From Ziziphus jujuba (taxonomy: Eukaryota; Streptophyta; Magnoliopsida; Rosales; Rhamnaceae), in contig NC_083389.1 of NCBI RefSeq assembly GCF_031755915.1, forward strand, positions 20,888,501 to 20,952,500: DNA of 64,000 nt, in the 5' to 3' direction. The position numbers and the translations under genes are program-made. This document shows, piece after piece, positions 24,094-35,630 of the stretch (position 1 is the first letter of the stretch; the number at the start of each line of letters is the position of its first letter). Below the pieces are notes generated by a model. The model had not been told where the DNA came from. It ran no database searches and was given only the letters and a program-made list of their open reading frames with translations.

Positions 24094-25031
24094 TGTGTGA
24101 AATTGTATTGTAATGCACAAGTCATGCTTAGGCAATAAAGAAGTGAGTAGAGTATCATTCCCAGGAAACCTGTTTTTTAGACATAAGTTAAGAACCACAA
24201 TATTGCAAAAAAATTATTTAGGCAATCAAATAGATGTAAATTAAACTAAAACAAAATAACATATTATACCTAAACATAAAATTATGGAATCTCCAATGTA
24301 CATATCATTTTAGAGTCTTTACTCACTTTACTTTCCCTATGCGCTTCCTATTTAGTAATTATTAACTAGCTTCTATTAATTAATTAATCAAGGAAAACTA
24401 AATTAATCTCACAATCTCTCCCAATTACCTAGCAAGACCATATGAATAATTAAGCAAGATGATATTCCGATCGAACTCTCAAAATTACCCATTCATTTGG
24501 CTACCTTATTGTTGATTATTTAAGTACCAATGGCCTCCTAATCTCACAAGTAACCTGAACTCTCAATTAATTGTTTACGTAAGTGCTACTGTCCTTCCAA
24601 ATTCACTAACAACATTAGTTGTGTTTCTCTAGTTTCCAATCTACAAATTTATCTCTCCGAAAACTTAATTCATGAATCTAGATAATATCCAATCAATTAG
24701 AGGTATAAACACAAAAAGTACAAGGAAACACGTACAAGGATACACAAATGACTAAAATAGAAAGGAAACACATACAAGGATACTCAAATGAATAAAATAG
24801 AAAATTCAATAATAATTAACTAAATATTCAAAACATAACTCAATTCGAAATAAATCAAGGCCCTAGAATGGAAATCTAACCAAACATAAGAAAATCCATA
24901 CACAAATCCATAGATAAATTCATATTTATAAAAATGTTTTCCAGTAATTCACAAATATAAATTTATTAAAAATAAAAAAAATAAAGAGATGTAAAATGAA
25001 GATTGAGGGAAGGAGAAGAGAAAACTAATAT

Positions 25032-25199
25032 GAAGAGTTGATCTTCAAACTTCTATCATCAAGAAATCTTAAAGATCCTTTCAAAAAATCCTCTAAGAAT
25101 TATGAGCTCCAAAGTGAAGAGTTGATCTTCAAACTTCTATCATCAAGAAATCTCCAAGATCCTTCCAAATCCTCTAAGAATTATAAGCTCCAAAGCCTT
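25032..25199. repeat. tandem duplication of about 84 bp inside the LTR
   Basis: The segment beginning GAAGAGTTGATCTTC at 25032 repeats at 25116 with small changes, including a shared TCATCAAGAAATCT and CCTCTAAGAATTAT. A shorter duplication of about 42 bases lies just upstream at 24712-24800. Confidence 0.8.
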
Positions 25200-25875
25200 T
25201 ATCTCTAAGTCTTTAAGTGTTTATCTCTCTAGCCTCCCTTAAAAAGGTATTATGTGTGTTCTTGCCCTATTCCTAGATAAATTTTAGCCTCCACTTCAAA
25301 GAAAGATCAAAACCCGACTAAAAAGAGCTTAATTAAACCTTTGAATCATGATTTAAAGGCTATGATTAGCTTTGGGCATCATTCATGAAAGCATGGCAAG
25401 GGCATGCAAGGCAAAGGCTGTGGGCGTACGGTGGCTACTGGTTTGCATGGTTGTGTTTGATGAAGGTAAGGCATAGGGTGTGCTCAACAATGGTGCATAA
25501 TGTGCAAGTTAAACTGTAAATAAGATGTGGGTGGCTGTGCCTAAGCAAGGGCATGCCTTTCTACTACTTCATTGATGTTTTGAAGCTCTTTCATGTGGAT
25601 TTTGTGTAACAACCCGTACCAAAATACACATGTTTTAACAAGTTTGACCAAGTGAACAATATATGGATCCAAGTTGACTTTTTCAATGGTCAATGTTTTT
25701 TTTGTTTGACTGAGGTATCATTGTGTAGATCTCATTGATACAAGTTTATAGACTGGCAGAATGCCAAATTCTGAATGTCGGATGAAAAGTTATGGTTTTG
25801 TAAAGTTTCAAATATTAGTTTTATATTAATGCCCAAACTAGTCCTAGATTTTTGTCTGTTAGTGACCTAAAGCTC

Positions 25876-25883
25876 TATATAAA
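25876..25883 (+). promoter_or_regulatory. TATA box of the solo LTR
   Basis: TATATAAA lies 272 bases into the LTR, with a GC-richer region downstream, as expected at the U3/R border of a plant LTR. Confidence 0.5.
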
Positions 25884-26954
25884 TGTTGGAAAGTGTGGCC
25901 AGTAGGAAACAAGTTCCAAAATACCCATTTTTTCACCCAAACCCAAGAAATTTCTCTCCAAACCCATGGATCCGAATCGAATCGTTTCGAACTTGTTTTA
26001 TGCCCAGCCGGGTCATCGCCGTTTTGTCCAAATCAGGCCACCACCTTGATGCACACACCAACCATCCTTGTTACCCACCTCGATACGACCTTACCGGCCA
26101 ATTTTCAGGCCAAACCACAGGTTGATGCGCCAGGATTGACCGTTTGAAACCGGCGGCAGCCATTTGATATTTTCCGACCCTTTCAGGCCAACCCATACAT
26201 CTATCTCACCATTTTTGAACTCTTTGAACTGATTTCCATGGTCCTTTTGCCAATATTCCTCACTGCTTAAGAGATACATCAATATAGAGTTTGACCGAGT
26301 ATTGAGACGAGTTTTCCGACCACCAGAGGAACCTTTGGACCGAGACACTCATATTGAGTCTGAAGGCTGTCTTGTAGGGGATCAGGAGTGAGCATCTGCA
26401 TTACTATGAGTAGTTATATCATTTTTTAAATGTTTTGGGTATATTGTATAGTATATATGTGCTTTGAATATTTTATGTTTGGTTTATGCATGTATAAATA
26501 TTTGATTTTGCATATATGTGTTATGGTTTTATGTGACGTTTGACAATGTTTTAAACAGTTCTTAATTCTAACGAGTTCATAAATGAACTTTGGTATTTAA
26601 ATATCTTGGAAATTAAATTGAGGTTTTAAATCATTTTGGAAATTATTTGGTTGAGAAAACAGATTGAAAATAGTATGGTTTTAAGCATGTTCAAATATTT
26701 TATAATTTTATGTGCTTAAAATTGATTTATGGTGAATATATTTCACCATGGTATTTCTGGTTTAGCATAAAATGGCGATTGAAATTTTGAAAGATTTAAA
26801 TAAGCAGTTGCATTTGAATATTAAAGTATTATTTATGCTACAATATTGTTGGAAAAGTATATATGATCTTACAAGATTGTTTTAAAAATACTGTATTGGT
26901 TATTTTTAATTGATGTACCATATAGTGCTAGAGTTTCAGTTTCGTATTATATTA

Positions 26955-27280
26955 CAGCGCGCTGGGTTTGCCACGGTAGTATGAGGTTACTTTCATCCAA
27001 TGGTTTATTATTGCCACGAACCGTGAGGTTGGGTTTAACTGATGATTTATTATTGCCACAGTGCCAAGAGATTGGTTTTACCCAACGATTTATTATTGCC
27101 ACGGACTGTGAGGTCGGGTTTATCCGACGGTTTATTATTGCCATAGTGCCGTGAGGTTGGTTTCATCTAATGGTTTATTATTGCCATGGGCCGTGAGGTT
27201 ACGTATTTCCCGACGGTTTGTTACTTCCACGAGACATTTCGTATATTGAGGGTCGTGAGGTGGGCGTATCCCACGGTTTA
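26955..27280 (+). repeat. tandem array of about 42-bp units inside the solo LTR
   Basis: Six to seven units of 42-44 bases share TTTATTATTGCCACGG, then a CCGTGAGGTTGG core and a CCAACGG or CCGACGG end. The units have diverged from each other. The minus-strand frame at 26947-27144 with repeated NNK blocks reflects this array. Confidence 0.8.
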
Positions 27281-28206
27281 CAGATTAGTATATTGTATGG
27301 TACATTGTATACGTTTGAGTATATTGTTGGTTTTCAAATATTGTGGTTATTACTACACTTTCATATTTATTTTGTGGAACTGCGTTTATAATATTTTATG
27401 CTTAATACTTATATCTTAATTAAGATATTTTATAATATTACAATTATCGTTCACTTTATACTTTTGAGAACTTTTCAAACGAGTGGAACAAGAGGTCTTG
27501 AGAGAAATATTTTTACGAAAATAAATTATTATTTTTCTATTATACTATGCCACTCAATGAGATTTCTTTATCTCATGCTTTATTTGTTTTAAATTCGTTC
27601 CCCTAGGTCCAGACAGTTAGTAGTAGTCTACCTTGCGCTCAGTTATCACTTTGTGCTTTCGCGACAGCAGTAGTATTTATCTTTTCTTATCTTACCTTTA
27701 TCTTTCTAAACTTGTTCATTACTTATTTGTACTTCTAAACTTTGTTAACACTCTTAGAATGCTATGATCTATGTTTTGGACTCAATAGAGACCATATTAC
27801 TTATGTGTGTAGTTATAGCCTGTGGAACTAGAGGCCGGTTGTGGACTTGTGCTATTGCAGATTTATTTTATATTTATATATTGAGGTATTATCGATATTA
27901 CTGGTATTCTTTGTCCATGTTTTAAGGTGAGGTTTCATTGGATATACTCTAGGGATTATCCAGTGGAACTTCACTAGCCGGGACCACCCGAGATATCCTG
28001 GGAGGGTTCCTGGGGTGGGTCTAGGCATTTTGGCTTTGCAAACTTGTCTTAAGCTAACCTTGACTTCAATATATAGGCTTCGAATAAAAAAATAAAAAAT
28101 CCAAAAATGATATAAAAATTTCCAATTTGAAGCTCTCTTATAGAAACACAAAATTCATCAAAACAATATCAAAGCTTTAGTAAGTGAGCAAAATTCTTAC
28201 TTATCA

Positions 28207-30672
28207 AACACCCCCGAACTCAAACATTGTCCTATCCTCAAGCAAAACAATGAATGCAAAAACAAACATTGAGCAAATAAACAAATAGAAAACAAACATA
28301 ATTCAAAAATTAAACTAACTATTTTCAAACAACACAAGTGTGGGCTCAATTTCATTGGCCAACCAGATATATAAGTTAAAACCTATAAATTGCTTCAAAA
28401 TTCTAAGAAAATGCAAAGATTAAGAATATGTAGAACTTTAACCTCAAACGTCAATTTTATCCTAGCCCAAAAGCTCTTTAAGTGAAGTATGTTCAAAATC
28501 AACCTCACCTAACCAATTGACCCCTAGCTATACCTATATGCAAAAGTAGGAATTGAACATGTCGTTATATGAAATTAGAACTACCATATACTCATTTTTG
28601 CATCACTCCACTAATGTAGGTTTGTGTGCCATTAAAGATCAATATGTCTTTACTAAGCTTGAAATATAAGGCTAAGGTAAAGGTAGGTATGAAAGGATAA
28701 ATTTTTGGCTCTAATTACACTAAGCACGTCATTTACTTCTCAGATTTCACACAAAACCCAATGGACATCCTAATTGCACCCCCTAAAGTTGCTTTCAATT
28801 TGTAACACCCACTTATTTACAACAAAAAATACTAAACATAAACACATTCAAAACTAAATATAACAAAACCTGAAACTTAAATTTTCTTTTTTCTTTAAAA
28901 AAAAAAAAGCTTAGTATTTTTTTAATGAATTGCTACACCCTCAAACTTATTTGCTTTGATCTTTTCTTATTTATTTATTTTTTTTACATACTTTGATTTT
29001 TAAGGGCAAACAATTCAACATTACATGTATATATATATATATATATTTGTGTTGATAATTGACAAAAGCTAATTCTTACAAACAAAAACATTTAACAAAA
29101 TCCAACCCAAAACTCAATCTCACAAAAACACTTTCACATACTCACTGTCACACAAATGAACAATCACGAACTATAATGTGTGCCTTAGTAAAGGACAAGT
29201 GTTTGGGAAATTTTTAAATGTAGCTTGGATATTTATAATGTAAGTGAAGAAGAAAAAGGCTAATAGGCTCAAAGGGGACAACTAAAGTTATATTCCAAGG
29301 AAGGCTTAAATCATCTCTGTAATAACATCCACATAGGATGTCACCTCAAGGTTAATGAAAATTAGTTCTAGAATCATGAGATGTAAAAGCCTATCTATCA
29401 TAAATAAGTGTTCATCAAGTGCTCAAAACATCAAATAATCATGATTTAAATGCTCAAGCTTAGAGAATCATGAGTGAACTTCAATTAATGTGAGTTAAGC
29501 ACAAAACATCTCAATAGAACACATTTCAAAAGACATAAGAAAACAAAATATAGCTAGTCATCATCATCTAAATCTAGTTATCCACTTTAAAATAACTCAT
29601 AACTTTTATTCAACAACTAAAAAAAAAAACAAAAAGGTAAAAAAAAAAATTGTGGTCAAAAGAAAACAAGTCATAGAAAGAAAGATTATGACCACCAACA
29701 CAAAATAACCTAAGCACAATAAACAATTGGAAACTAAAAGAAGTACAAATTATAAGCAATAACAAATCCCATTAAATGCTACCCCCAAAGTGCATTCCTT
29801 TCCCCACATTTAAGTTGAACATTATCCTAAATGTTTTGGCAAATAATAAAAGTTCAAGGGAAGAGGAAACATACTCGAGAGGTGGCTTAAGTCTCACCTA
29901 AATAATTAGCTCATGTCATGGCCATCTTGTAGTACTGGAGAATCTTGCACGGTTGGAGGTGGCTTCATATTTGCTTTTTAAGACTAATGATTATGAGCAC
30001 GTTTCTTGACCTTTTCTAATAACCAAATTTAGCTCTTTGATCTTCCTAACATATAACTAATAGGACACGAAATTCAAATCCAAATACTACTTCAAAATAA
30101 TGCACCTCTACTTCCAATATTTAGCAAGGCAATTTATCAAATATCTTATATGTATCTTAAAAACTACCTCCAAACATCCAATGTTTTTTGTTTTTCTTGC
30201 ACCCCAATATACAAAATCCACAATATAAGCAATAAAATTCATTCCAAACACTTCTTAACAAATATATCCAACTCAAACCAAAAGTATGTGAATGTACAAC
30301 TTTCCACTTCCCAAGTTCATTCATCAAATGCAAGCTTCCGATGCAATTGAATTCACTATCTTAGAAAAGGACACTTACTTGATGACAATCACTACCATGT
30401 AGCTCTTGAAGTTGCAACTCCTATTGAAGTCCTCTTAATAAATTGTCTTCAGGCTTGTAAATGAAACTCCCAAATTGTGGTGAGAGTTGAAAATTGAGGC
30501 TAGAATTTAAGTATTCTAATGTGAGATTGTTTGGTAATTTGAATTTAAGCTCCTAAATTGTTTGGTATTTGATAGATGTGGGTTGGAATTTGGAAGTGTT
30601 TATAGGTTAAACTAGAGAGGAAGAACATGTAGGAATGGAATTCAAAGCTTTCTAAAGGGAAACGGGAGGCTA
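28207..30672 (-). mobile_element. Athila-like 3' non-coding region with polypurine tract
   Basis: Directly after the LTR end comes the minus-strand purine-rich GAGTTCGGGGGTGTT (28207-28221), the polypurine tract. The following 2.4 kb has no coding frame. It shares features with 37745-39270, such as TTGTCCT.. and AAAAGGCT..GGCTCAA blocks. In plant Athila elements a long non-coding or env-like region separates pol from the 3' LTR, which fits. The region is cut at 30673 by the copia element and its remainder may be 35631-36020. Confidence 0.55.
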
Positions 30673-30677
30673 AGGCT
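30673..30677. other. target-site duplication AGGCT, left copy
   Basis: AGGCT directly precedes the copia LTR start TGTTGG and is identical to 35626-35630. Confidence 0.9.
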
Positions 30678-31729
30678 TGTTGGAGTTTGGAGTGGTTTTC
30701 GGGTTCACTTGGCAAAGATTGTTGTACACAAGGTGTTAGTCTTGTACACAACCTTTAATCTGGTTTTCGGTTTGGTATTTAGTTGATTTTTTGTGTTTTT
30801 TTTTTTTTTTTGGGTATGGTGATATTGAGGTTTGTTAGGATTTTAGTTTGGAAGGAAAAAGAAGAAGAAGAAAAAGAAAAGAAGATGCTAAAGTAGGCCA
30901 CACAAACTAAAACGCACAATTCATTTTGTTTTTCATTTCATTGTTATATTATATTGGTACAAAACTTGTCTCACACATGTGAAATGTGTGTAAGACCAAA
31001 AGAAAAAAGTATTTAAAATTCAAAAAATACATATTTTCCACCCAATAATCTGATACAAAACATTCAAATACCAGCTATGCATGTAAGTGTACAAATATGG
31101 CAAAGGTTGGTGAGATTTTGAACTTCAAAAGACTATCTCCACCAAATCGGATAATGCTAATTGGACCTTATAAAAGGCTAGGATATCTTCATCCAACTTG
31201 CTTTAATTTTGACATGTGGCATGTAAAAATATTAAGGATAAAATATGGAGAAGATCATATCCAAAAGAATTGGGTAAGGCCTCCAATTCGTCTCAAACCC
31301 GTGGGCCATAACTGCAGGAAATCTCAGCAGTTATTCCAATTTACAACATGTATATCTTGGGCTTCCCAAGTCCTTTTTGAGTCATTCTTTTTTGCTATAT
31401 TTTATTTTACATGTATATTACAACACATCAAAAAACCATAACCTGGTTCAAACTACCCAAAATATTCCAGCCCCCAAAATGGACCTATGTTGCTGGAAAC
31501 ATAATTTCCAGTACATGGCCATTTTACAAAACAAAATCAATACCCAACAAAGAGACAATTCCTAAGCTAAATGCAATAAAACTTAGGCATTCAAAAGACA
31601 TTAAAAAAACATAAAACATAGACATAGATATTGCTTTAAGACATTCAATAAAATATTTCTTGTAAAGAAAGAAATAGTGTGCAAACCTTGGTGAACTTTG
31701 GCTTGCAAAAGATTACCACCTTTTCAACA
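30678..31729 (-). repeat. 3' LTR of the copia element
   Basis: It starts TGTTGGAGTTTGG and ends TTTTCAACA. It is collinear with 34666-35625 but longer, with an extra T-rich segment near 30796-30840 and an extra segment of about 60 bases near 31388-31455. Frames at 31097-31614 lie inside the LTR and are not genes. Confidence 0.93.
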
Positions 31730-31740
31730 CTTCTCCTTGG
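31730..31740 (-). other. polypurine tract of the copia element
   Basis: On the minus strand CCAAGGAGAAG is directly followed by the LTR start TGTTGAAAAGG. Confidence 0.8.
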
Positions 31741-32806
31741 TAATCTTGCTAAAGACATTAAGGAGAGTCCTCAATGCCTCAAATCTGGTCTTTCCAAGTG
31801 AATTTTTTAACACATCCACAAGGTTTTCCTCCGAATTCACATACTCCAAACAAACTTCTCCAAGATCTTCAAACTCCCTTAAGGAATGATATTTCACTAG
31901 AATATGTTTTGTTCCTTCCATGTTATACCGAGTTCTTGGCTATTGAAATTTCTGAAGTGTTGTCACATTTGATGATGGTTGAACCTTCTTGAGTATGACT
32001 AAGATCTTCCATCAACTTCCTTAACCATATACATTGGTTTGCAGAAGTTGAGCAAGCAATGTATTAGCTTCTGCGGTACTTTGAACAATTGTGCTTTGCC
32101 TTTTTGCATTCAATGAGAAAGGACCACTCCCAAGTGAAAACATGTAGCCTAACCTACTCTTCATATCATCAAGGTAGTATGCCCAATCACTATCCGAATA
32201 ACCAACAAGCTTCCACTCATCCTTTACTTCATACCAAACTCCATAATCACTCGTTCCCTTAAGATACCTAAGAACTCTTTTGGCACCTCTAAGATGAGTT
32301 TGGGTGGGTTCTTGCATGTATCTTGAAAGCACACTCATGGCATACAAAATATCCAGCCTAAATGAGCACACATAAAACAAACTAGCAATCAAAGACCGAT
32401 AAAGAGTAGAATTTACCTTCAATTCGTCATCCTCCTTTCGGTACTTCTCTCTTTGGATCATTGGAGTGCTCATTGGATTACATTCTTCAAGATTAAACTT
32501 CTTCAAGAGATCGTTGATGTACTTTTCTTGTGATAAAAATATTCCACTTTGGCATTGTATTACTTCCACACCAAAGAAGTAATTCATGAAACCCAAGGTA
32601 GACATCTCAAACTCCTCCTCAAGTTCATGTCTTAGCTTATCCACATTCCTTGGCTCCTCACCGGTGACCAACAAGTTATCCACATACAAAGAGACCACTA
32701 TCATGCTTCTTTCAATCCTCATATACAAGGTGGGCTCATTTTGTCTCCTCCTCAAGCACTTCGAGGTGGACTTACTTTGATTTTCAACCAACTTCTTAAA
32801 TTTCAT
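31741..32806 (-). pseudogene. copia reverse transcriptase 3' half and RNase H
   Basis: The main frame (32021-32806) starts with integrase residues FKKLVENQSKSTSKCLR and passes directly into reverse transcriptase (NEPTLYM, SLYVDNLLVTG, MNYFFGVEV, YINDLLKKFN). It then enters the RNase H/connection region (LYRSLIASLFY, RYLKGTSDYGVWY, GYSDSDWA, QSTIVQSTAEA). After a frameshift it ends with TKHILVKYHSLRE and EENLVDVLKNSLGKTRFE (31724-31921). The polymerase motif YVDD reads YVDN, and the usual LTKAL motif reads LKNSL. The fused deletion, catalytic change and frameshifts make it inactive. Confidence 0.93.
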
Positions 32807-33292
32807 AAACTTTTCTAGAACTTGCGACTTATGTGTGAGGAAATAAACCCAACAAATCCTAGAGTAGTCATCAATAAAGGCAAGAAATTATCTACAACCA
32901 CCCAAGGAATACACACTCATGGGACCACACACTTCCAAATGAACAAGTTCTAATCTCTCCTTGGCTATCCATGAACCGGTTTTAGGAAATGGTAATCTAG
33001 TGGACTTTCTGAGTTGATAAACTTCACAAATATTTTTCACATCATCAATCAAGGGCATATCATTCACCAAAGTATAAGTATTCTTCATTGCACCATAATT
33101 AGAGTGACCAAGCCTTTTATGCCAATGTTGATAAATGGATTCAATTTTGCTTCTCAAAGCTTGTTCATTATCTAATAAATTCAACCTATAGCTTTTATCT
33201 TTCAAGGCAACTTTAAACACCTTATTTCCAAAAGCATCCGATATCAAACAACCATCATAACCAAAGTTTAAAACATATCCCTTTTCAACCAA
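32807..33292 (-). pseudogene. copia GAG-pre-integrase and integrase N-terminal part
   Basis: The frame contains HWHKRLGHSNYGAMKN, the GAG-pre-integrase block, then ICEVYQLRKSTRLPF where the second Cys of the CxxC pair is lost, and LELVHLEVCGPMS, in which the first catalytic Asp context (HTDVCGP) has become HLEVCGP. After a stop near 32890 the core continues as FLAFIDDYSRICWVYFLTHK and then joins the reverse-transcriptase part by deletion near 32760. The remaining integrase core with its other catalytic residues is missing. Confidence 0.9.
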
Positions 33293-33385
33293 TTATGCAA
33301 CACTCAATAAGTTTTCACACAATGAATGCACATATAGAACATTTTGGATAAGTTTTGTACTTTTATTGGTGTTCAATGAGATGTC

Positions 33386-33580
33386 TCATTTTCTTTCTAC
33401 ATCGATGAAGCTTCCATTCCCGATCTTCACCCTTATCTTGTAGGATCGGTCAAGCTCCACAAAGTTGGTTTCTTCAAAAGTCATGTGGTGTGAACAACCA
33501 CTATCTACCAACGAACCAAAACCACTACTTGTAGCTTTAAGGCATATAGCCACAAATAAGGTCTCGGCCTCCTCATTCAC
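33386..33580 (-). pseudogene. copia protease fragment
   Basis: The peptide has SLVDSGCSHHMTFEETNFVE, the copia aspartic protease active site DSGCSHHMT, preceded by the end of the gag/zinc-knuckle linker. The frame then stops after GNGSFIDVERK, and the downstream LYVHSLCENLLSV-like part (33293-33385) is in another frame. The active site itself is intact in this copy. The frame break means no full protease can be made. Confidence 0.88.
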
Positions 33581-34500
33581 AATATTTTCTTGTTTCCTTC
33601 CTTGCTTACATACTTTACCAACATGTCCTCTTCACCCACATTTGTCACAAGTTGCATCGAATCTCCAAAAGCACTTATTTGGTGCATGTCTATGCTTCTT
33701 GCAATGGGGGCATGGCTGATAACCTTCATGGTTTTGTTGTTGTCCACCTTTTGTTGCCATGCATTGTTGTTCTTGTTGAAACCTCCATAGCCGATTCCTC
33801 CTTTGTTCTTGTTGTTGCTCTTTTTTCTTTGACTAGACATAAAAGCACTTTCCAAAGACTCCTCTTTTCTTATGGCTTTTCTTTGTTCGGTTGCTTGGAG
33901 GGCATTGATAAGCTCACTCAAAGTAATCTCACTAAGATTCCTTGATTCCTCAAGGGAAGAAATCTTATCTTCAAACTTTTCAGGTAAGCTCACTAATACC
34001 TTCTCTACAACCCTTTGGTTGGTCAATAGCTTTCCAAAGACTCTAATTTGGTTCATAACCTTTAATAGTCTATCGGTAAAGTCCTTAACCAACTCATTTT
34101 CTTTAATTCTAATCGTTTCAAACTCTCTTCTTAAGTTTAAAACTTGCATTTGTCTAGTCCTAGTGTTTTCTTGAAATTCTTCTTGTAACTTTAACCAAAA
34201 TTCTTTAGCACTTGTACAAGACATGATTCTAGTGAAGATGCAGTCACTCACTGAAGAATGAAGGGCTGTCAAGGCCTTGAATCCTTTGGCTATCTCGGTC
34301 TCATGTGCAAGTCTTTGTGCTTGTGTGGCATTTGCTTTCAACTCCTCAACTTCATAACATTATTCCATCACACCTAAAGTCCAAAGGTTTATAGGTAGGC
34401 CTTCATCTTTATGCTCCAAATGGAGTAGTTTTGGCCCTTAAATTTTGGTGGAGTGGGTGTGCAAAACTTTGAGAATCCATGACATAAAACTAGATTTTGA
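33577..34500 (-). pseudogene. copia gag (UBN2-type) with zinc knuckles
   Basis: From about 34500 the minus strand reads PPKFKGQNYSIWSIKMKAYL, the N-terminal gag motif, then a stop. From 34341 a long frame carries ALTALHSSVSDCIFTRIMSC, AKEFWLKLQEEF, MQVLNLRREFE, NQRVVEKVLVSLPEKFEDKI and LINALQATEQRK. A frame change leads to two CCHC knuckles near 33600-33720 (CPHCKKHRHAPNKC and CDKCG.RGHVGKVC), with a stop inside the second. The series is a typical plant copia gag, inactivated by stops and frameshifts. Confidence 0.92.
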
Positions 34501-34653
34501 AGAAAGTAACTTTGGGTTGGATTTTGGGTGAGTTTTCTAGTTGGATTTTTATACCACTTCAAACCAAAAGGGAAAGGAATGAAATGGGGGGTTCTCTCAC
34601 AAGAAAATAGGCTAGAAAGAAAGCTCACAATGTCCCTCAATGGTTCAAAAAAT

Positions 34654-34665
34654 GCTCTGATACCA
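34654..34665 (-). other. primer-binding site of the copia element
   Basis: The minus strand reads TGGTATCAGAGC, the exact plant initiator-tRNA-Met-complementary site, immediately adjacent to the LTR border at 34666. Confidence 0.95.
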
Positions 34666-35625
34666 TGTTGCAGTTTGGTGTGGTTTTTGGGTTCACTTGG
34701 CCAATAGTGTTGTACACAAGGTGTTAGTCTCATGCACAACCTTTAATCCAGTTTTCGGTTTGGTATTTAGGTGATTTTTATGTTTAGGGTTTTAGTTTGG
34801 AAGGAAAAAAAGAAGATGAAGAAGAAGAGAAGATGCTAAAGTAGGCTACACAAACTAGACAACACAATTCATTTTGTTTTTCATTTTATTGTTGTAGTGT
34901 ATTGATACAAAACTTGTCTCACACATGTAAAATGCGTGTCTGAGACCAAAAAAAGAAGTCTTTAAAATTCAAAAAATACATATTTCCACCTAATAATCTG
35001 ATACAAAACTTTCAAATATCAGCTGCACATGTGAATATACAAATATGGCAAAGGTTAGTGAGATTTTGAACTTCGAAAGACTGTCTCCACTAAATCGGAT
35101 AATGCTACTTTGACCTGATGCAAGGCTATGATATCTTCATTCAAATTGCTTGAATTTTGACATGTGGCATGTCTAAATATTAAGGATGAAATCTGGGGAA
35201 GACTAGGTCCAAAAGAATTGGGTAAGACCTCCAATTCATCTCAAACCTGTGGGCCATAACTGCTGAAAATCTCAGCAGTTATGCCAACTTGCAACATACA
35301 TATCTTGGGCTTCCGAAGTCTTTTTTTAGTCATTCTTAACAACCTAAAATATTCTAGGCCCCAAAATGGACATATGTTACTGTAAACATAATTTCCAGTA
35401 CATGACCATTTTACAAAACAAAATCAATACTCAACAAAGAGACAATACCTAAGCTAAATACAATAAAACTTAGGCATTCAAAAGAAATTAAAAGGAACAT
35501 AAAACATAGACATAAATATTGCTTTAAAACATTCAACAAAATATTTTTTGTAAAGAAAAAAAGAGGATGCAAACCTTGGTGAACTTTAGCTTGCACAAGG
35601 TGACAAGATTACCACCTTTTCAACA
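34666..35625 (-). repeat. 5' LTR of the copia element
   Basis: It starts TGTTGCAGTTTGG and ends TTTTCAACA. It contains a perfect 10-bp inverted repeat with a 7-base loop at 35256-35282 (ATAACTGCTG / CAGCAGTTAT). The other LTR keeps the same hairpin with one mismatch. Confidence 0.93.
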
Positions 35626-35630
35626 AGGCT
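35626..35630. other. target-site duplication AGGCT, right copy
   Basis: It is identical to 30673-30677 and directly follows the LTR end. Confidence 0.9.

Larger units (their letters stand above)
25605..28027 (+). mobile_element. Ty3/gypsy solo LTR with perfect 5-bp target-site duplication
   Basis: The sequence starts TGTAACAACCCG and ends GGTGGGTCTAGGCA, giving TG..CA ends. It is flanked by TTTTG on both sides (25600-25604 and 28028-28032). No internal region or second LTR is present, so it is a 2,423-bp solo LTR left by LTR-LTR recombination. The TGTAACRACCCG start is typical of large plant gypsy (chromovirus-type) LTRs. A TATA box (TATATAAA, 25876-25883) places transcription to the right. 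Small frames inside (25883-26147 and others) are chance. It interrupts the Athila-like LTR. Confidence 0.9.
24094..28206 (-). repeat. Athila-like LTR, copy 1 (interrupted)
   Basis: The left segment (about 24094-25604) and the right segment (28033-28206) together form about 1.7 kb once the solo LTR at 25605-28027 and one duplicated target are removed. The same sequence recurs at 36022-37744 and partly at 42050-44280, all sharing AATAAAGAAGTGAGTAGAGTATCATT-like and later blocks in the same order. The right end TTACTTATCA is followed at once by a minus-strand polypurine stretch. This places the copy as a 3' LTR of a minus-strand element. The left end is approximate. Confidence 0.65.
30678..35625 (-). 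mobile_element. Ty1/copia retrotransposon with both LTRs
   Basis: The element has two LTRs (30678-31729 and 34666-35625), a primer-binding site identical to TGGTATCAGAGC, a polypurine tract, and identical 5-bp target-site duplications AGGCT. On the minus strand it encodes gag, zinc knuckles, protease, GAG-pre-integrase, the start of integrase, the 3' part of reverse transcriptase and RNase H. A deletion joins integrase directly to reverse transcriptase, so most of both domains is gone. Stops and frameshifts are present throughout. It lies within Athila-like DNA. Confidence 0.93.

Noticed and set aside
25883..26147. Two overlapping plus-strand frames of 80 and 84 residues
   Set aside because: They overlap each other, lie fully within the solo LTR downstream of its TATA box, and show no family motif; they are better read as LTR leader sequence.
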